Shown: positions 9,358 through 18,744 of the stretch, in pieces
Numbering within the stretch: the stretch's first letter is position 1
Layout: the number at the start of each line of letters is the position of its first letter
NCBI GenBank assembly: GCA_002723275.1
Contig: PBNZ01000027.1
Span: forward strand, 62,710 to 126,709
DNA from: Planctomycetaceae bacterium
GTDB lineage: Bacteria > Planctomycetota > Planctomycetia > Pirellulales > Pirellulaceae
DNA: 64,000 bases
Direction: 5' to 3'
Made by a program: the position numbers and the translations under genes
Notes under the pieces: model-generated
The model's database searches: none
Told to the model about the DNA's origin: nothing
Seen by the model: only the letters and a program-made list of their open reading frames with translations

Positions 9358-12300
9358 CTAGTGATCGTGCTCTGCGAATATCTTGTGTTTCTCGTTGCCG
9401 CCAGCGTAGATGTAGGCGATCAAGTCGAGAATCTCTTCACGAGACAGTTTATTGGCTAAACCCTGTGGCATCGTTGAGGTGGGGAGCTTAGTGCGATCTT
9501 CGATGGAACTTTTTTGCAGCACGGTGGGTTCCGGCTTCGCAATTGGATCGACAATCACGCTTACCGTATCCTTGTCCTCACTTACAATGAGTCCATTCAC
9601 CAGGAGACCGGAATCGAGTTCAAACGAATGGTTTTGATACTTTTCATCGATCTCGTTACTCGGCACAAGAATGGAACGTAGGATGTGATGGGGATGTTGC
9701 TTATCACCCTCGAGCTTCGCCAGATCCGGCCCAAACTCGTGCCCTTCGCCATTCATACGGTGACAGGAAACGCAACTGGCAGCCTTAAAGACATTCTTGC
9801 CCACTTCGAAATTGCGTTGATTCGACGTATCTTCGTCGTGATGATGATCATGCGCCGAGTGTGGTGCAATTGCCTTGACTGCTGCGGCCAAGTCATCGAA
9901 GACCCATTCCGTGTTACGCTCGTTGTACTTGAGTAATTCGTCTCTCAACTCCAACGGATTAGCAGCCAGATAGGCTTCAGGATCTGCTAGGTAAGCCTTC
10001 AGGTCAGCGACTACATACAACGCCCCGTACATACGTCTCCAGTGTCCCGGGTAGGTACACACATAGGGGTAAATACCCGGTTCCGTGGGAGCCTCAAAGC
10101 TAAGGGCCTGGCGGTCGCCGGGTTGTAGCAGTTCGCTACCGAGTAGCACGTTGTCTGATGCAGGAATGTAATGCCGTTTAATGGCATCAGGATCTCTTGC
10201 AGTCGATTCGGCGAGCAGGCCAACTTCTTCCAGGCTGCCCGGCGTCACGATCGCAAAGTTATGCGGCATGTTATCGGTATTGCTGAAGATAAATTCGACC
10301 GGCTTTCCAGCTTGGACTGCCAACCGCTCTTTATCGTAAATCATTCGGTGCGGCACGGTACCGATTCGAATAACCTGCACCGTCAAGTCAGCCAGTTGCG
10401 ACTGCAGCAATCGAGCTTCTTCGGGTGGCAGTTTGGCGGCCAGAGCATCGGTCAAACGCATTGCATCAAGTGCCGATTGACTCGTGCGCAGGCGGGCTGG
10501 AATCTCGCTCACGTGCTCCGCTAGTTTACGGGCAATGGAGCGAACACCATCAGCTGGCCATTCATCTTGCGGAACAGCGAGCATTGCCTTGACCACTGCA
10601 TTGTTGTGGCGACCCGATAGGATAAGATCGCCGAAGATTTTAAATTTGTCATCCGACATGCCAGGCAGGCTTGAAAGTGCTCGTACGGCAACATCCTGAA
10701 TCGTGTCCGAACCACTCACAAAAAGTCGATTTTCAGGAATGGCCTGTTTGCGAATGCCCGGTCCTGCCCACGACACTTGCAGACCGTCCTGGCCGCCATT
10801 GTCATAATAGGTGACGACAATCTTGTGCATGCCAGCTGTTAAATCGATTTGACCACCGACCTCTCGCATGCCATGTGCACCGTCGTTTTGAACGACTTGC
10901 TGGCCATCAATGTAGAGGCGAGAGCCGTCATCCGAGTTGGTGAAAAAGCTATATTTACCAGGCCGATCAACCTGCAGGCGGCCGGTAAATCGTAGAGCAA
11001 ATTCATCGCGGCGACCGAGCTGGGGAACATCAATGCGAATCCCCGAGGCAACGCCACGGTTCTTCGGCTTCAGTGCATCGAGTGTCTCGATGGCGACGTT
11101 TTTCGGAACCAACTCGAAATAATCGACCTGCACGCCAGGTTCTTCCAGCTGAGATTCCATGTTAGTGTCACTCGAGGAACCGATGGCCAGTGGACGAACG
11201 TGGCTATAAAGACGTTGTCGCAATTGATCGTCGACAATCGTATTCACGGCCATTAAGGCATGACGCAGATTGTTTTTGTCTTGCTTAGCAACCTGAAAAG
11301 CTCGCTGCCCGTCATTGTCGGCGATCATCCAAGCGGCGAAACCAGCCTGACGCGTCTCAGGAGATTTCCCCTGTGTTGCCAAAGCTCTGAGCTCAGTCAG
11401 GTTTCCAGCCAATTCGACTCGTGGAAGTTTGCCGAGTAGATTATTGAGTTCGACAAGACTTCCGGGATCATCGGCGCCGTCTTGTTCCTGGATCAAATTG
11501 AGCATCAAGTCGACTTTGGCGATTTCACGAATGCTTGCCAAACCCTCCACCGCTTCGTTTAAGCGATCCTCTGGAACCTGAGCTCGTTTGAGAATCGCCT
11601 GGAATACAGCTTCGCTGCGATCGAGCTTTAAAAGATCTTCAACAGACGCGTTTCGTAAAACGTAAATCTGGGCAGCCTTTGAAAGCGGCTTGCCTTCGCG
11701 AGTTGCGTCTTGAACCAGCTTGTCCACCTGGATTTGATTCCGTGCATACGCAAGAACCGTTTCGAGTTCTGGGTCCAGAGGAAGTCCAGCTACCTCGAAG
11801 ATAATTTCTGCAGCGTCGAGACCCTGGAACGAAACTGCCGCCTTGACGGCCTCCGCTCGGACGAGCCCTGACTCGTCGGTTGACGCTGCTGTTAACAGGG
11901 GCTGCCAATCGGTGACTCGATTGCCCCATTCTCCGAGAGTTCGGATCGCTGCTGCTCGAACACGACCATCTTCAGCGCCACGATACACTCGTTCGAGAAT
12001 CTCCATTTTCGGAACACGATGTTCCTGGAATACCCAAAGACATTCCAACATCGCTTGTGCCTGATCGGGTTGCGAGGGATCAAGATTCGCAGCCCAATCG
12101 GCAGTCGCTTTCACGACTTCATCCGTTGGCCGTCCGCTCAATTCGAGACGAGCACGATAACGGGTTCCGTTTTCCTTCGCAAAGAAGGCCTTAAGTACGG
12201 TTTCAATCGGCTGACCCTTGAGCTTTACCGGTTCCAACAACGGCCGACCGGGATACGTGATCCGATAGATTCGTCCGTGCGCGTCGTCGCGGTTGGGGTC

Positions 12301-14310
12301 GCGGATATTGTGTTGCATGTGGCCAATAAGTGCATTCGACCAATCCGAAACGTAAAGCGCTCCGTCACCACCGACTTCCAAATCCGTCGGTCGGAAATTC
12401 GGATCGGTTGAGACGACGATCGGTTGGACTTCGTGAGCCGTGATATCGGCCCCGTTATAACGCACTTCGTGCTGGAGAACGCCCAAAAAGCCGATCGTAT
12501 TACAGATCAAGAAGTTTCCATTGTTCTCTTCTGGAAAATGGCTACTGGAAAGTATTCCTGTCGCCGAAACGGGACGGACCCGTTTCTTAAACCACTGTTT
12601 ATTCCCAATGCCTTTACCAATATTCACATAGCTGCCAGTACCGCCGGTGCCATCGTTCACAAATTGGTAACCCCACTGGTCAATGACATCTCCGTGCGGG
12701 TTCGGTCCAATTGGGAAATGAAAACTGATTTCAAACGTGCGCGGATCAAAGCGATAGACACCTGATTGCGTCGAGCGGAAGGTCTTTGTTGGAGTTTCCA
12801 TATTCGTTACATGGAACACGCCTCGGGACCAATACAGAGCACCGTCCGTACCAATCACCATCGCGTTGGCAGTGTGGTGCGTGTCGGCACTCGAAAGCCC
12901 CTGTAGCATTCGCAATTTAAAGTCTGCGCGATCATCGCCATCCGTATCCTTGAGGAACCAAATTTCCGGTGGCGCGGCAACCAACATGCCACCTCCCCAA
13001 AACTCAAATCCAGTAATGCTGTTGAGATTGTCAGCAAATACAATGCAGCGATCCGCGACACCGTCTTTGTCGTCATCGGGCAAGCAGATAATCCTGTCTT
13101 CGCGAGCTTCCGTAGGCTTCCAGTGGGGATACGATGGCCAAACCGAAACAAAAAGTCGACCGTCGGTATCGACTGCCATTTGGACAGGATTAACAACCTC
13201 GGGAAACATCTCTTCCGACGCGTATAGATTGGCCTCCATTCCGTCAGCCAGCGTCATCTTTTCGATACCCTCTTCGGCGCTTAGATAGGGGAAACGCTCG
13301 CCTTCCAACGGGCCCGGCCGGTTGGTCTTCACTTTGAGCAGGGGTGGTAGGTTGTCATCCTTGACTTCAGAGTCCTTGCCTTTGGCAACCGCCCAAATGT
13401 GTTTGTCACGATTCGCAGTCTTCACGTCAAAGACTTGCATCTCGCGTTGCATTACATCGTAATTCGATTGTCCAAACCAGTTGAGACTCGATCGACCACC
13501 GTAGACGTTGTATCCATCCACAACTCGATATCGGCTGAACCAATGCAGATTTTTGTCGAGAATTGCGGTGCGTATTTTTTCCAGTTCTCCCTCATCCGAC
13601 ATCGGCGTCGCCTGGAACAGCGCATTGGTGATGATCCCAGCGAGTTCGCGATTACCTCGCTCCAAAAGATGAATACCATTCATCGTCATCGGTTCTGACG
13701 ACGCGGCATATAATGCCTGTGTTGGTTCAAACAGGTCGACGAACATGATACCCTTCTGCTCGCATATTTCCTGCATTGCGTCGCCATAGGCAGTCAGCTT
13801 CGCATTGTTTTCGGAGCCATCGGGAAGATGTGAGCTCTTCAAATCCTCGTGGGCGATCGGAGAAAAGAAGACAATCTTTGGAGCGTCTTCTCCATTGTAT
13901 TCTTGACCCAACATACCATCGATGACCTCAGCCAGGTTCTTGCGGAAACTCTCTAGCCCAGCCTCACCCCAAAGTGCTTCGTTGTAACCGAAAAAACAAA
14001 GTACAACATCCGACTCATTTTTGGTTAGCCATTGATCCGGGCTCCCAAAATTTTGCGACCGGGGACGATTTTTAAGTTCGTCGCCGGAAAAGCCAAGATT
14101 GCGAATCGTAAGATCATGGTTTGGGTGTAGGGCCTGCAGATAGGTTTCGAGCCAGCCATGATGCTGTAACCGATCGGCCAACGCGTTGCCAATGATGCTA
14201 ATGTGATCAGCTTGCTCGAATTGCAACGTGTCATCGGCAGATGCCGCGTAGGATGTGAAGAGGAGAAGGAGCAAAACCACGAGACAGTAACTGAAATTAA
14301 ATCGTTTCAT
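9358..14310 (-). CDS. Giant secreted protein: SGNH-like, PVC dehydrogenase propeller, HEAT, PA14, cupredoxin and cytochrome c
   Basis: The ATG at 14308-14310 is preferred over an upstream start because the signal peptide (MKRF followed by a long leucine run, ending near SYAASA) begins there. The product is 1650 residues. Approximate order: an SGNH-hydrolase-like domain (30-230) in which the catalytic GDS block reads GNAL; a membrane-bound dehydrogenase/PQQ-like propeller of the PVC type (360-690) with DGRLFVSVWPSYP and several Asp-rich loops; a HEAT-like helical section; a PA14 sandwich (about 1080-1190) with NSDDGSRLYIDG; a blue-copper domain with MPHNFAIV and CTYPGHWRRM, giving the His, Cys, His, Met ligand set; and a heme c domain with CVSCH and a distal STMPQGL methionine. 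The array suggests a periplasmic or surface oxidoreductase passing electrons from substrate through copper to heme. The substrate is unknown. No obvious operon partner is adjacent. Confidence 0.88.
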   Translation of the reverse strand: MKRFNFSYCLVVLLLLLFTSYAASADDTLQFEQADHISIIGNALADRLQHHGWLETYLQALHPNHDLTIRNLGFSGDELKNRPRSQNFGSPDQWLTKNESDVVLCFFGYNEALWGEAGLESFRKNLAEVIDGMLGQEYNGEDAPKIVFFSPIAHEDLKSSHLPDGSENNAKLTAYGDAMQEICEQKGIMFVDLFEPTQALYAASSEPMTMNGIHLLERGNRELAGIITNALFQATPMSDEGELEKIRTAILDKNLHWFSRYRVVDGYNVYGGRSSLNWFGQSNYDVMQREMQVFDVKTANRDKHIWAVAKGKDSEVKDDNLPPLLKVKTNRPGPLEGERFPYLSAEEGIEKMTLADGMEANLYASEEMFPEVVNPVQMAVDTDGRLFVSVWPSYPHWKPTEAREDRIICLPDDDKDGVADRCIVFADNLNSITGFEFWGGGMLVAAPPEIWFLKDTDGDDRADFKLRMLQGLSSADTHHTANAMVIGTDGALYWSRGVFHVTNMETPTKTFRSTQSGVYRFDPRTFEISFHFPIGPNPHGDVIDQWGYQFVNDGTGGTGSYVNIGKGIGNKQWFKKRVRPVSATGILSSSHFPEENNGNFLICNTIGFLGVLQHEVRYNGADITAHEVQPIVVSTDPNFRPTDLEVGGDGALYVSDWSNALIGHMQHNIRDPNRDDAHGRIYRITYPGRPLLEPVKLKGQPIETVLKAFFAKENGTRYRARLELSGRPTDEVVKATADWAANLDPSQPDQAQAMLECLWVFQEHRVPKMEILERVYRGAEDGRVRAAAIRTLGEWGNRVTDWQPLLTAASTDESGLVRAEAVKAAVSFQGLDAAEIIFEVAGLPLDPELETVLAYARNQIQVDKLVQDATREGKPLSKAAQIYVLRNASVEDLLKLDRSEAVFQAILKRAQVPEDRLNEAVEGLASIREIAKVDLMLNLIQEQDGADDPGSLVELNNLLGKLPRVELAGNLTELRALATQGKSPETRQAGFAAWMIADNDGQRAFQVAKQDKNNLRHALMAVNTIVDDQLRQRLYSHVRPLAIGSSSDTNMESQLEEPGVQVDYFELVPKNVAIETLDALKPKNRGVASGIRIDVPQLGRRDEFALRFTGRLQVDRPGKYSFFTNSDDGSRLYIDGQQVVQNDGAHGMREVGGQIDLTAGMHKIVVTYYDNGGQDGLQVSWAGPGIRKQAIPENRLFVSGSDTIQDVAVRALSSLPGMSDDKFKIFGDLILSGRHNNAVVKAMLAVPQDEWPADGVRSIARKLAEHVSEIPARLRTSQSALDAMRLTDALAAKLPPEEARLLQSQLADLTVQVIRIGTVPHRMIYDKERLAVQAGKPVEFIFSNTDNMPHNFAIVTPGSLEEVGLLAESTARDPDAIKRHYIPASDNVLLGSELLQPGDRQALSFEAPTEPGIYPYVCTYPGHWRRMYGALYVVADLKAYLADPEAYLAANPLELRDELLKYNERNTEWVFDDLAAAVKAIAPHSAHDHHHDEDTSNQRNFEVGKNVFKAASCVSCHRMNGEGHEFGPDLAKLEGDKQHPHHILRSILVPSNEIDEKYQNHSFELDSGLLVNGLIVSEDKDTVSVIVDPIAKPEPTVLQKSSIEDRTKLPTSTMPQGLANKLSREEILDLIAYIYAGGNEKHKIFAEHDH

Positions 14311-14991
14311 GATTCCATTTATAAAATTGATAGAGACAAATGAGGACACGTGCTGGAATAAAACAGTTTCCTTTGCATAGGGATAATCATATCCGGAAAA
14401 GTATCAAAAAGCCTGCATTTAGCGATTCGAAAGATGCAGAATTTTCGCCCAACATGAGAGATGAATAGGCCTTTGAAATCCGTATGAGGTGGATCGCTGC
14501 CGGTCGCCTGGGTGGAATAGGAAAGCAAGATGGAACCCGGGATCATCGAGCGAGATTTTTATTCGACCGTCGTTTTTGTACAGTTTTGAGCGATCGAGTC
14601 CAGGGCCCCAGTTTTTGTAAAAAATACGTCAAAATCTGAAACTACAATATTGGAGTTGAACTCCAGGTTCCCGTAAGTTTCTTCAGCTATCAATTGTGCT
14701 TTTGAATGCTCTTCTTAAGACCAGTCATAGATTCCATCTAAGCTTGGCGTTTTCTATTCGTCGTTGAGCAGCTGCGATTGATTGGATGAATCCGACAACA
14801 GTGCATTTGCCCGCAAGAACCGGAGATTCCAAATGGTGCTATCGCTGCTGATCCAAACAGAACGGGTCGCATATGAAAGAGCCGGTGACGATCTCTTCCG
14901 ACGATTGGCCCCAAGTGAAGCCGCTCTCTTATTTCTGAGCAAGACTCAGTTCGGGTAACAAGGCCGGCGAGCTATTGATACCTTGGCATTG
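14311..14991. other. Largely gene-free interval
   Basis: This 680-bp stretch separates the giant gene from the DUF4126 gene. Apart from one short open frame at 14782-14958, described separately, no supported gene, RNA or repeat was seen. The part nearest 14310 presumably holds the promoter of the giant minus-strand gene. Confidence 0.5.
14782..14958 (+). CDS. Possible small protein or gene remnant, 58 codons
   Basis: A TTG-initiated frame encodes a short charged peptide with an amphipathic helical middle (MVLSLLIQTERVAYERAG) and ends in TAA. A stop lies directly upstream in frame, and no Shine-Dalgarno is visible before the TTG. Composition is protein-like, which is why it is listed, but no family is recognised. 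It could be a fragment of a decayed gene or chance. Confidence 0.2.
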   Translation: MDESDNSAFARKNRRFQMVLSLLIQTERVAYERAGDDLFRRLAPSEAALLFLSKTQFG

Positions 14992-15570
14992 CTAATCCTC
15001 ATCTACCATCCTGAATCGACGAAACAGTCCGATGGCAAAGCGACTTAATCCTAAAATGACGATGATTGCCAAGCAGGCCGCCAGAATCGGTAACACCATT
15101 GAAAGGATGGATATCGCCAACGCCGAAAGCCATTCCACCGTCGCAATGAGCGGATTCGCGATGCCACCTGTCACCGCCGTTGAACTGAGCCGAAATCCAG
15201 TCAGACCTGTTTTTACCGTCCCAGCAGCACCACCGCCTGCAATCACTGCAAGCGTCCACTGCATCAGCGGCTCCATTTCAATGATGCACGCTGCTGTCAC
15301 CAGAATCCCTGCAATCGCAGCAGCGGGTGTTGCGACAGTGTCCAAGGCGTTGTCCACCCACGGCACGTAATAGGCGCCAATTTCCACGACGGTGGCGACA
15401 CCAAAGGTCATCAGTGCCGGCAACGTGCCTAACCAGCTAAAACCATCACTGACCGGTATCCACTCGTAATAGGCACCGAGCGACAGCATAAACATCGGCA
15501 CGAAGACGCGAAATCCGCAGGCAGCGGCCAGGCCGAGTCCTAAAGAGAATGCGAAGATCGTATCACTCAT
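14992..15570 (-). CDS. DUF4126 family membrane protein
   Basis: The ATG at 15568-15570 is chosen because GAGGGAG lies just upstream and the sequence MSDTIFAFSLGLGLAAACGFR is the typical start of the family. The 192-residue product is mostly hydrophobic, with five or six probable membrane segments and short loops. Recognisable family pieces are GFRVFVPMF near the start, the central DTVATPAAAIAG, and the glycine-rich AGGGAAGTVK. No enzymatic residues are apparent, and the function of DUF4126 proteins is not established. It lies alone on the minus strand, divergent from the next plus-strand gene run. Confidence 0.85.
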   Translation of the reverse strand: MSDTIFAFSLGLGLAAACGFRVFVPMFMLSLGAYYEWIPVSDGFSWLGTLPALMTFGVATVVEIGAYYVPWVDNALDTVATPAAAIAGILVTAACIIEMEPLMQWTLAVIAGGGAAGTVKTGLTGFRLSSTAVTGGIANPLIATVEWLSALAISILSMVLPILAACLAIIVILGLSRFAIGLFRRFRMVDED

Positions 15571-15823
15571 CTCAACTCCCTCAATCGCTCGAGTTCTTAG
15601 CGACCGGCATTCAATCTTCACGCGCGTCTGGCAGATCTTCGACTATGAATGGAGCCAGCGAGTTAGCGCTATCCATTGCTTCGTGCTACAATTTCGCCCA
15701 TTCGAATTATATGCGACGTCGCGAGAAGCAGGTTGGCTGAGTAGCATATCAGAACTCAGACTAGCACGTCTGCGCTGAGATTCCATCACCGGGCCTTACA
15801 AACACACCCAGAAAAGATCAGCG

Positions 15824-16485
15824 ATGAAAAAACCTTTCGTTCAGATTGCCCTGGATTACCCAAGCGTTGAGGAAGCTCTGACCGTCGCCGAAATCGGTGT
15901 CGCAGCAGGAGTCGACATCCTGGAGGCCGGAACGCCCCTGATCGTTGCAGAGGGTATCCGTGCAATTGGCGAGTTAGCTCGCGCCTTTCCCGACATGCCA
16001 GTACTTGCCGACTACAAGACGATGGATTCCGGATTCAAAAACGTGCAATTGACCAAAGCCCAGGGCGGTCATTACATGACCGTCTGTGCCAATGCACCGG
16101 ACGCGACCGTTCAATCCGCGATTCGCGAAGGAAAAACATCGGGAATTCAAGTCGTCGTTGATACGATCGGAGTCCCTCAACAAGCGGAACGGGCCAAAAC
16201 GTGTGCCGACTGGGCGTGGACTGGATCTATCTTCACTATGGAGCCGATCAACGTCGCTCTGACAGCACCCGCGACACCGTCATGTGGCTCCCCGAGGTGC
16301 TTCAGACCGTCAATATTCCGGTGGGAGTCGCCACCTTCGACATTGAAGACGCTGTCCGTGCAGCCGAATTAGGAGCAGACCTGGTTGCCATTGGGCACCC
16401 GCTGATCGGCGTGGATGACGATTCTCGCCGTCGACTCGCCGAATACGTGCAGGCGGTCAAGGAGGCCTATCGCCCACGAAACTAA
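15824..16485 (+). pseudogene. 3-hexulose-6-phosphate synthase / HUMPS-family gene with a one-base frameshift
   Basis: The frame starting at 15824 encodes the front of an OMP-decarboxylase-fold (HUMPS) protein: EAGTPLIVAEG near residue 35 and the catalytic-type DYKTMDSG with Asp63, Lys65 and Asp68. At about 16208-16210 the homology leaves this frame and continues in another as LGVDWIYLHYGADQR and GVATFDIEDAVRAAELGADLVAIG to the TAA at 16483-16485. Inserting a single base between GA and CTG near 16209 restores an uninterrupted product of about 220 residues, the normal length. The family interconverts hexulose-6-phosphate with ribulose-5-phosphate and formaldehyde, or decarboxylates 3-keto-gulonate-6-phosphate. 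A real mutation, a sequencing error or programmed frameshifting are all possible; no slippery heptamer is obvious at the site. It precedes DUF1080, FGE-fold and GntP genes, which fits sugar-acid metabolism. Confidence 0.8.
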
Positions 16486-16663
16486 TTGGGGGAGTCTTCG
16501 CTTCTCCCTGCTGCCGACTTAATCCCGATCGAAACTGCATCAAAAAAATGGGGGGATGCACGCAGATGATCCATCGACAAAACTATGCCAACGCAATTGC
16601 GATCCTGCAATGACCTCATTCATCAGTAATATCCCGAAAAATTGTGTTTTATTCGGAGTCAAT

Positions 16664-17725
16664 ATGAAAACCTGCCAACCACTTCTACTCACAATGTCGA
16701 TTCTTGCGTTTTTCGCCGTTGGCGTTCAGGCTGAAGAGACCTCCCCTTGGCGAGCTCATGACCTGAATCGACCGCTTCCCCCTTTGGTGACCCCCGCATC
16801 GAGTACGGCTCCTGGACGACCACCCTCCGATGCCATTGTGCTTTTTAACGGCAGTGATCTTTCGGAATGGGAATCGAAGGGCGATGGTCCCACAAAATGG
16901 CTATTGAAGGACAAAAACCTGATTCCAACTCCGGATGCTGGATACATCCGAACTCGCAAGGCATTTGGTGATGTGCAATTGCACCTTGAGTGGTCAGCTC
17001 CCAGTCCTCCCAAGGGGAACGGACAAGGCCGCGGGAATAGTGGCGTCTATCTCATGGGACTTTATGAGGTACAGATTCTCGACTCGTTTAAAAACAAGAC
17101 CTATGCGGATGGCCAATGCGCCTCCTTGTATGGACAAAATCCTCCGCTGGTGAATGCGTGTCTTCCTCCGGGTGAGTGGCAGGCTTACGACATCATTTTC
17201 CGTCGGCCTCGTTTTTCTGCGGATGGCCAATTGATTTCACCCGCCATCATGACGGTTTTTCAAAATGGAGTGTTGGTCCAAGACCATTTCAAGTTATGGG
17301 GACCGACAGAGTGGCTGAGCTATGAGGAATACGAAAATCATGCCGACAAGTTACCGCTCCGACTTCAGGATCATGGAAATCCCGTTCGGTTTCGAAACAT
17401 ATGGGTTCGTGAACTCGCGGAGACACCCGTCTATAGCGGTTTAGCAACGGTAGCGCCGAAGACAGATGTAGAGCCTGATACGCTTGAAAAGCTAACCGGC
17501 AATTTTATTGGCGAGGATGGGACCGAATACGAAGTGCGTCTCAACAATGGTCAATTACAACTGGGCATTCCCGAACGCTACTTCGATCTGGTACCCATCA
17601 CACAACACGAATTTAATTTCAAACACACGTTTGCCAAAGTCACCTTTGATATCGATGACAATGGCCAACCAAGCGGACTTGTTGTGAATGTCATGGGCGA
17701 AAAACGCCCCGCCAAGGCCAAGTAA
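16664..17725 (+). CDS. Secreted DUF1080 (3-keto-disaccharide hydrolase-type) protein
   Basis: The ATG at 16664 has GGAG about 8 bp upstream and begins a clear signal peptide (MKTCQPLLLTMSILAFFAVG), so it is preferred over earlier in-frame starts. The mature part carries the DUF1080 jelly roll: AIVLFNGSDLSEWES at about 66-80, then DVQLHLEWSAP, GNSGVYLMG, YEVQILDS, and the closing VRFRNIWVREL. Some family members hydrolyse 3-keto-glycosides, and the fold is related to concanavalin-like sandwiches. The last 80 residues form a small separate domain with the DNGQPSGLVVNVMGE pattern. It lies between the frameshifted HUMPS gene and an FGE-fold gene, all on the plus strand, and probably acts outside the cytoplasm on a sugar substrate. 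Confidence 0.87.
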   Translation: MKTCQPLLLTMSILAFFAVGVQAEETSPWRAHDLNRPLPPLVTPASSTAPGRPPSDAIVLFNGSDLSEWESKGDGPTKWLLKDKNLIPTPDAGYIRTRKAFGDVQLHLEWSAPSPPKGNGQGRGNSGVYLMGLYEVQILDSFKNKTYADGQCASLYGQNPPLVNACLPPGEWQAYDIIFRRPRFSADGQLISPAIMTVFQNGVLVQDHFKLWGPTEWLSYEEYENHADKLPLRLQDHGNPVRFRNIWVRELAETPVYSGLATVAPKTDVEPDTLEKLTGNFIGEDGTEYEVRLNNGQLQLGIPERYFDLVPITQHEFNFKHTFAKVTFDIDDNGQPSGLVVNVMGEKRPAKAK

Positions 17726-17754
17726 CTTTCAAAATCTGATTAAGGACGGGCGGC

Positions 17755-18543
17755 ATGATCTGGATACTGTGCATGTGCGGCGTTTTGGTGGAGCAACCGA
17801 CTCGAGCTCAAAAAGAGCTCTTGAAAACCTTCCGAGATGAATTCGTTCAGATTACGCCTGGGGAGGGAAAATACCCAGCAGCATTCACGCAAGGTCGAGA
17901 CGACGGGACGCAACCGAACGAGAAACCGGCCCGACAGGTCACCCTGAAGCATTCATTTTGGATCGCCAAATATGAAGTGCCTCAGAATCTTTGGGAAGCG
18001 GTTATGGGCAGCAACCCAAGTCGCTGGAAGGGGCCCCGCAATTCCGTGGAAATGCTCTCTTTCTCCGAGGCGGAACAATTCTGTCGAAAGGCCACTGAAA
18101 TGATGAGGGCGGCTGGCCTGATCGAAAAGGATCAAGTCATTCGTCTCCCCTCCGAATCGGAATGGGAGTATGTGGCTCGAGCGGGTACCACCACGCACTA
18201 TTCCTTCGGAAATGACCCAATGAAGTTAACCGATTTCGGCTGGTACACCGGCAACGCTGCCGGCAATGATCCACCGGTAGGTGCCAAACGGCCCAATGAC
18301 TGGGGACTCTATGACATTCACGGGTATCTTTGGGAATGGACAAGCGATCATGGTAACCCGTCGTACCAAGGAGCTCCAACCGACGGAACGGTTTGGGCCA
18401 CGGGAGACAAAGCAACTCGCGTGCTGCGAGGTGGGAGCTGGACTGATGCTGCCGAACAACTCACAAGCAGCTACCGTCAAATGGCGCCGGTTGATACCCG
18501 TGGTCCCAATGTGGGCTTAAGATGCGTTTTGGCAAAGGAGTGA
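17755..18543 (+). CDS. FGE/SUMF1-fold protein lacking the catalytic cysteines
   Basis: The 262-residue protein follows the formylglycine-generating-enzyme fold from about residue 27. KHSFWIAKYEVPQNLWEAVMG, RLPSESEWEYVARAGT, the GLYDIHGYLWEWTSD segment and RVLRGGSW are all family hallmarks. It ends in the usual GLRC-type strand. True formylglycine-generating enzymes carry two cysteines shortly after the RGGSW motif, in a YxCxxxYCxRYR-type stretch. Here that region reads TDAAEQLTSSYRQMAP, so sulfatase activation is not expected. Such cysteine-less homologues are common in planctomycetes and their role is mostly unknown. The N-terminus is a short hydrophobic leader, which suggests export. The ATG is 29 bp after the DUF1080 stop, so coexpression is likely. 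Confidence 0.85.
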   Translation: MIWILCMCGVLVEQPTRAQKELLKTFRDEFVQITPGEGKYPAAFTQGRDDGTQPNEKPARQVTLKHSFWIAKYEVPQNLWEAVMGSNPSRWKGPRNSVEMLSFSEAEQFCRKATEMMRAAGLIEKDQVIRLPSESEWEYVARAGTTTHYSFGNDPMKLTDFGWYTGNAAGNDPPVGAKRPNDWGLYDIHGYLWEWTSDHGNPSYQGAPTDGTVWATGDKATRVLRGGSWTDAAEQLTSSYRQMAPVDTRGPNVGLRCVLAKE

Positions 18544-18726
18544 ATGATCGCCATTAAGCAGGCTGGAACGAAGGAGCAGGTCAGGGGCTATGCTTTCGTT
18601 CGCTGCACGCGACAAGTAGAATCGACGATTCTCGGAAAGGAATTGCAAGACTGGTTGTTGGACCGATCCGGACAAGAACAACCGAAAAGGCGCACAACTT
18701 TTGAGCCCAAAAAGCTCTCTGAATGA
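18544..18726 (+). CDS. Possible small hypothetical protein (60 aa)
   Basis: An ATG directly follows the TGA of the FGE-fold gene in the same frame, and a GGAG overlaps the end of that gene, so translational coupling is possible. The peptide is basic and charged with no membrane segment or recognised motif. The next gene, a GntP permease, starts 18 bp after its stop. It may simply be a non-coding linker in the operon. Confidence 0.3.
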   Translation: MIAIKQAGTKEQVRGYAFVRCTRQVESTILGKELQDWLLDRSGQEQPKRRTTFEPKKLSE

Positions 18727-18744
18727 AAAAGGTGAGGATTCGAC

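Noticed and set aside
18541-18726. Readthrough of the FGE-fold gene TGA into the 60-codon frame behind it
   Set aside because: The FGE-fold domain ends normally before the stop, no Cys is expected there and no convincing hairpin follows.
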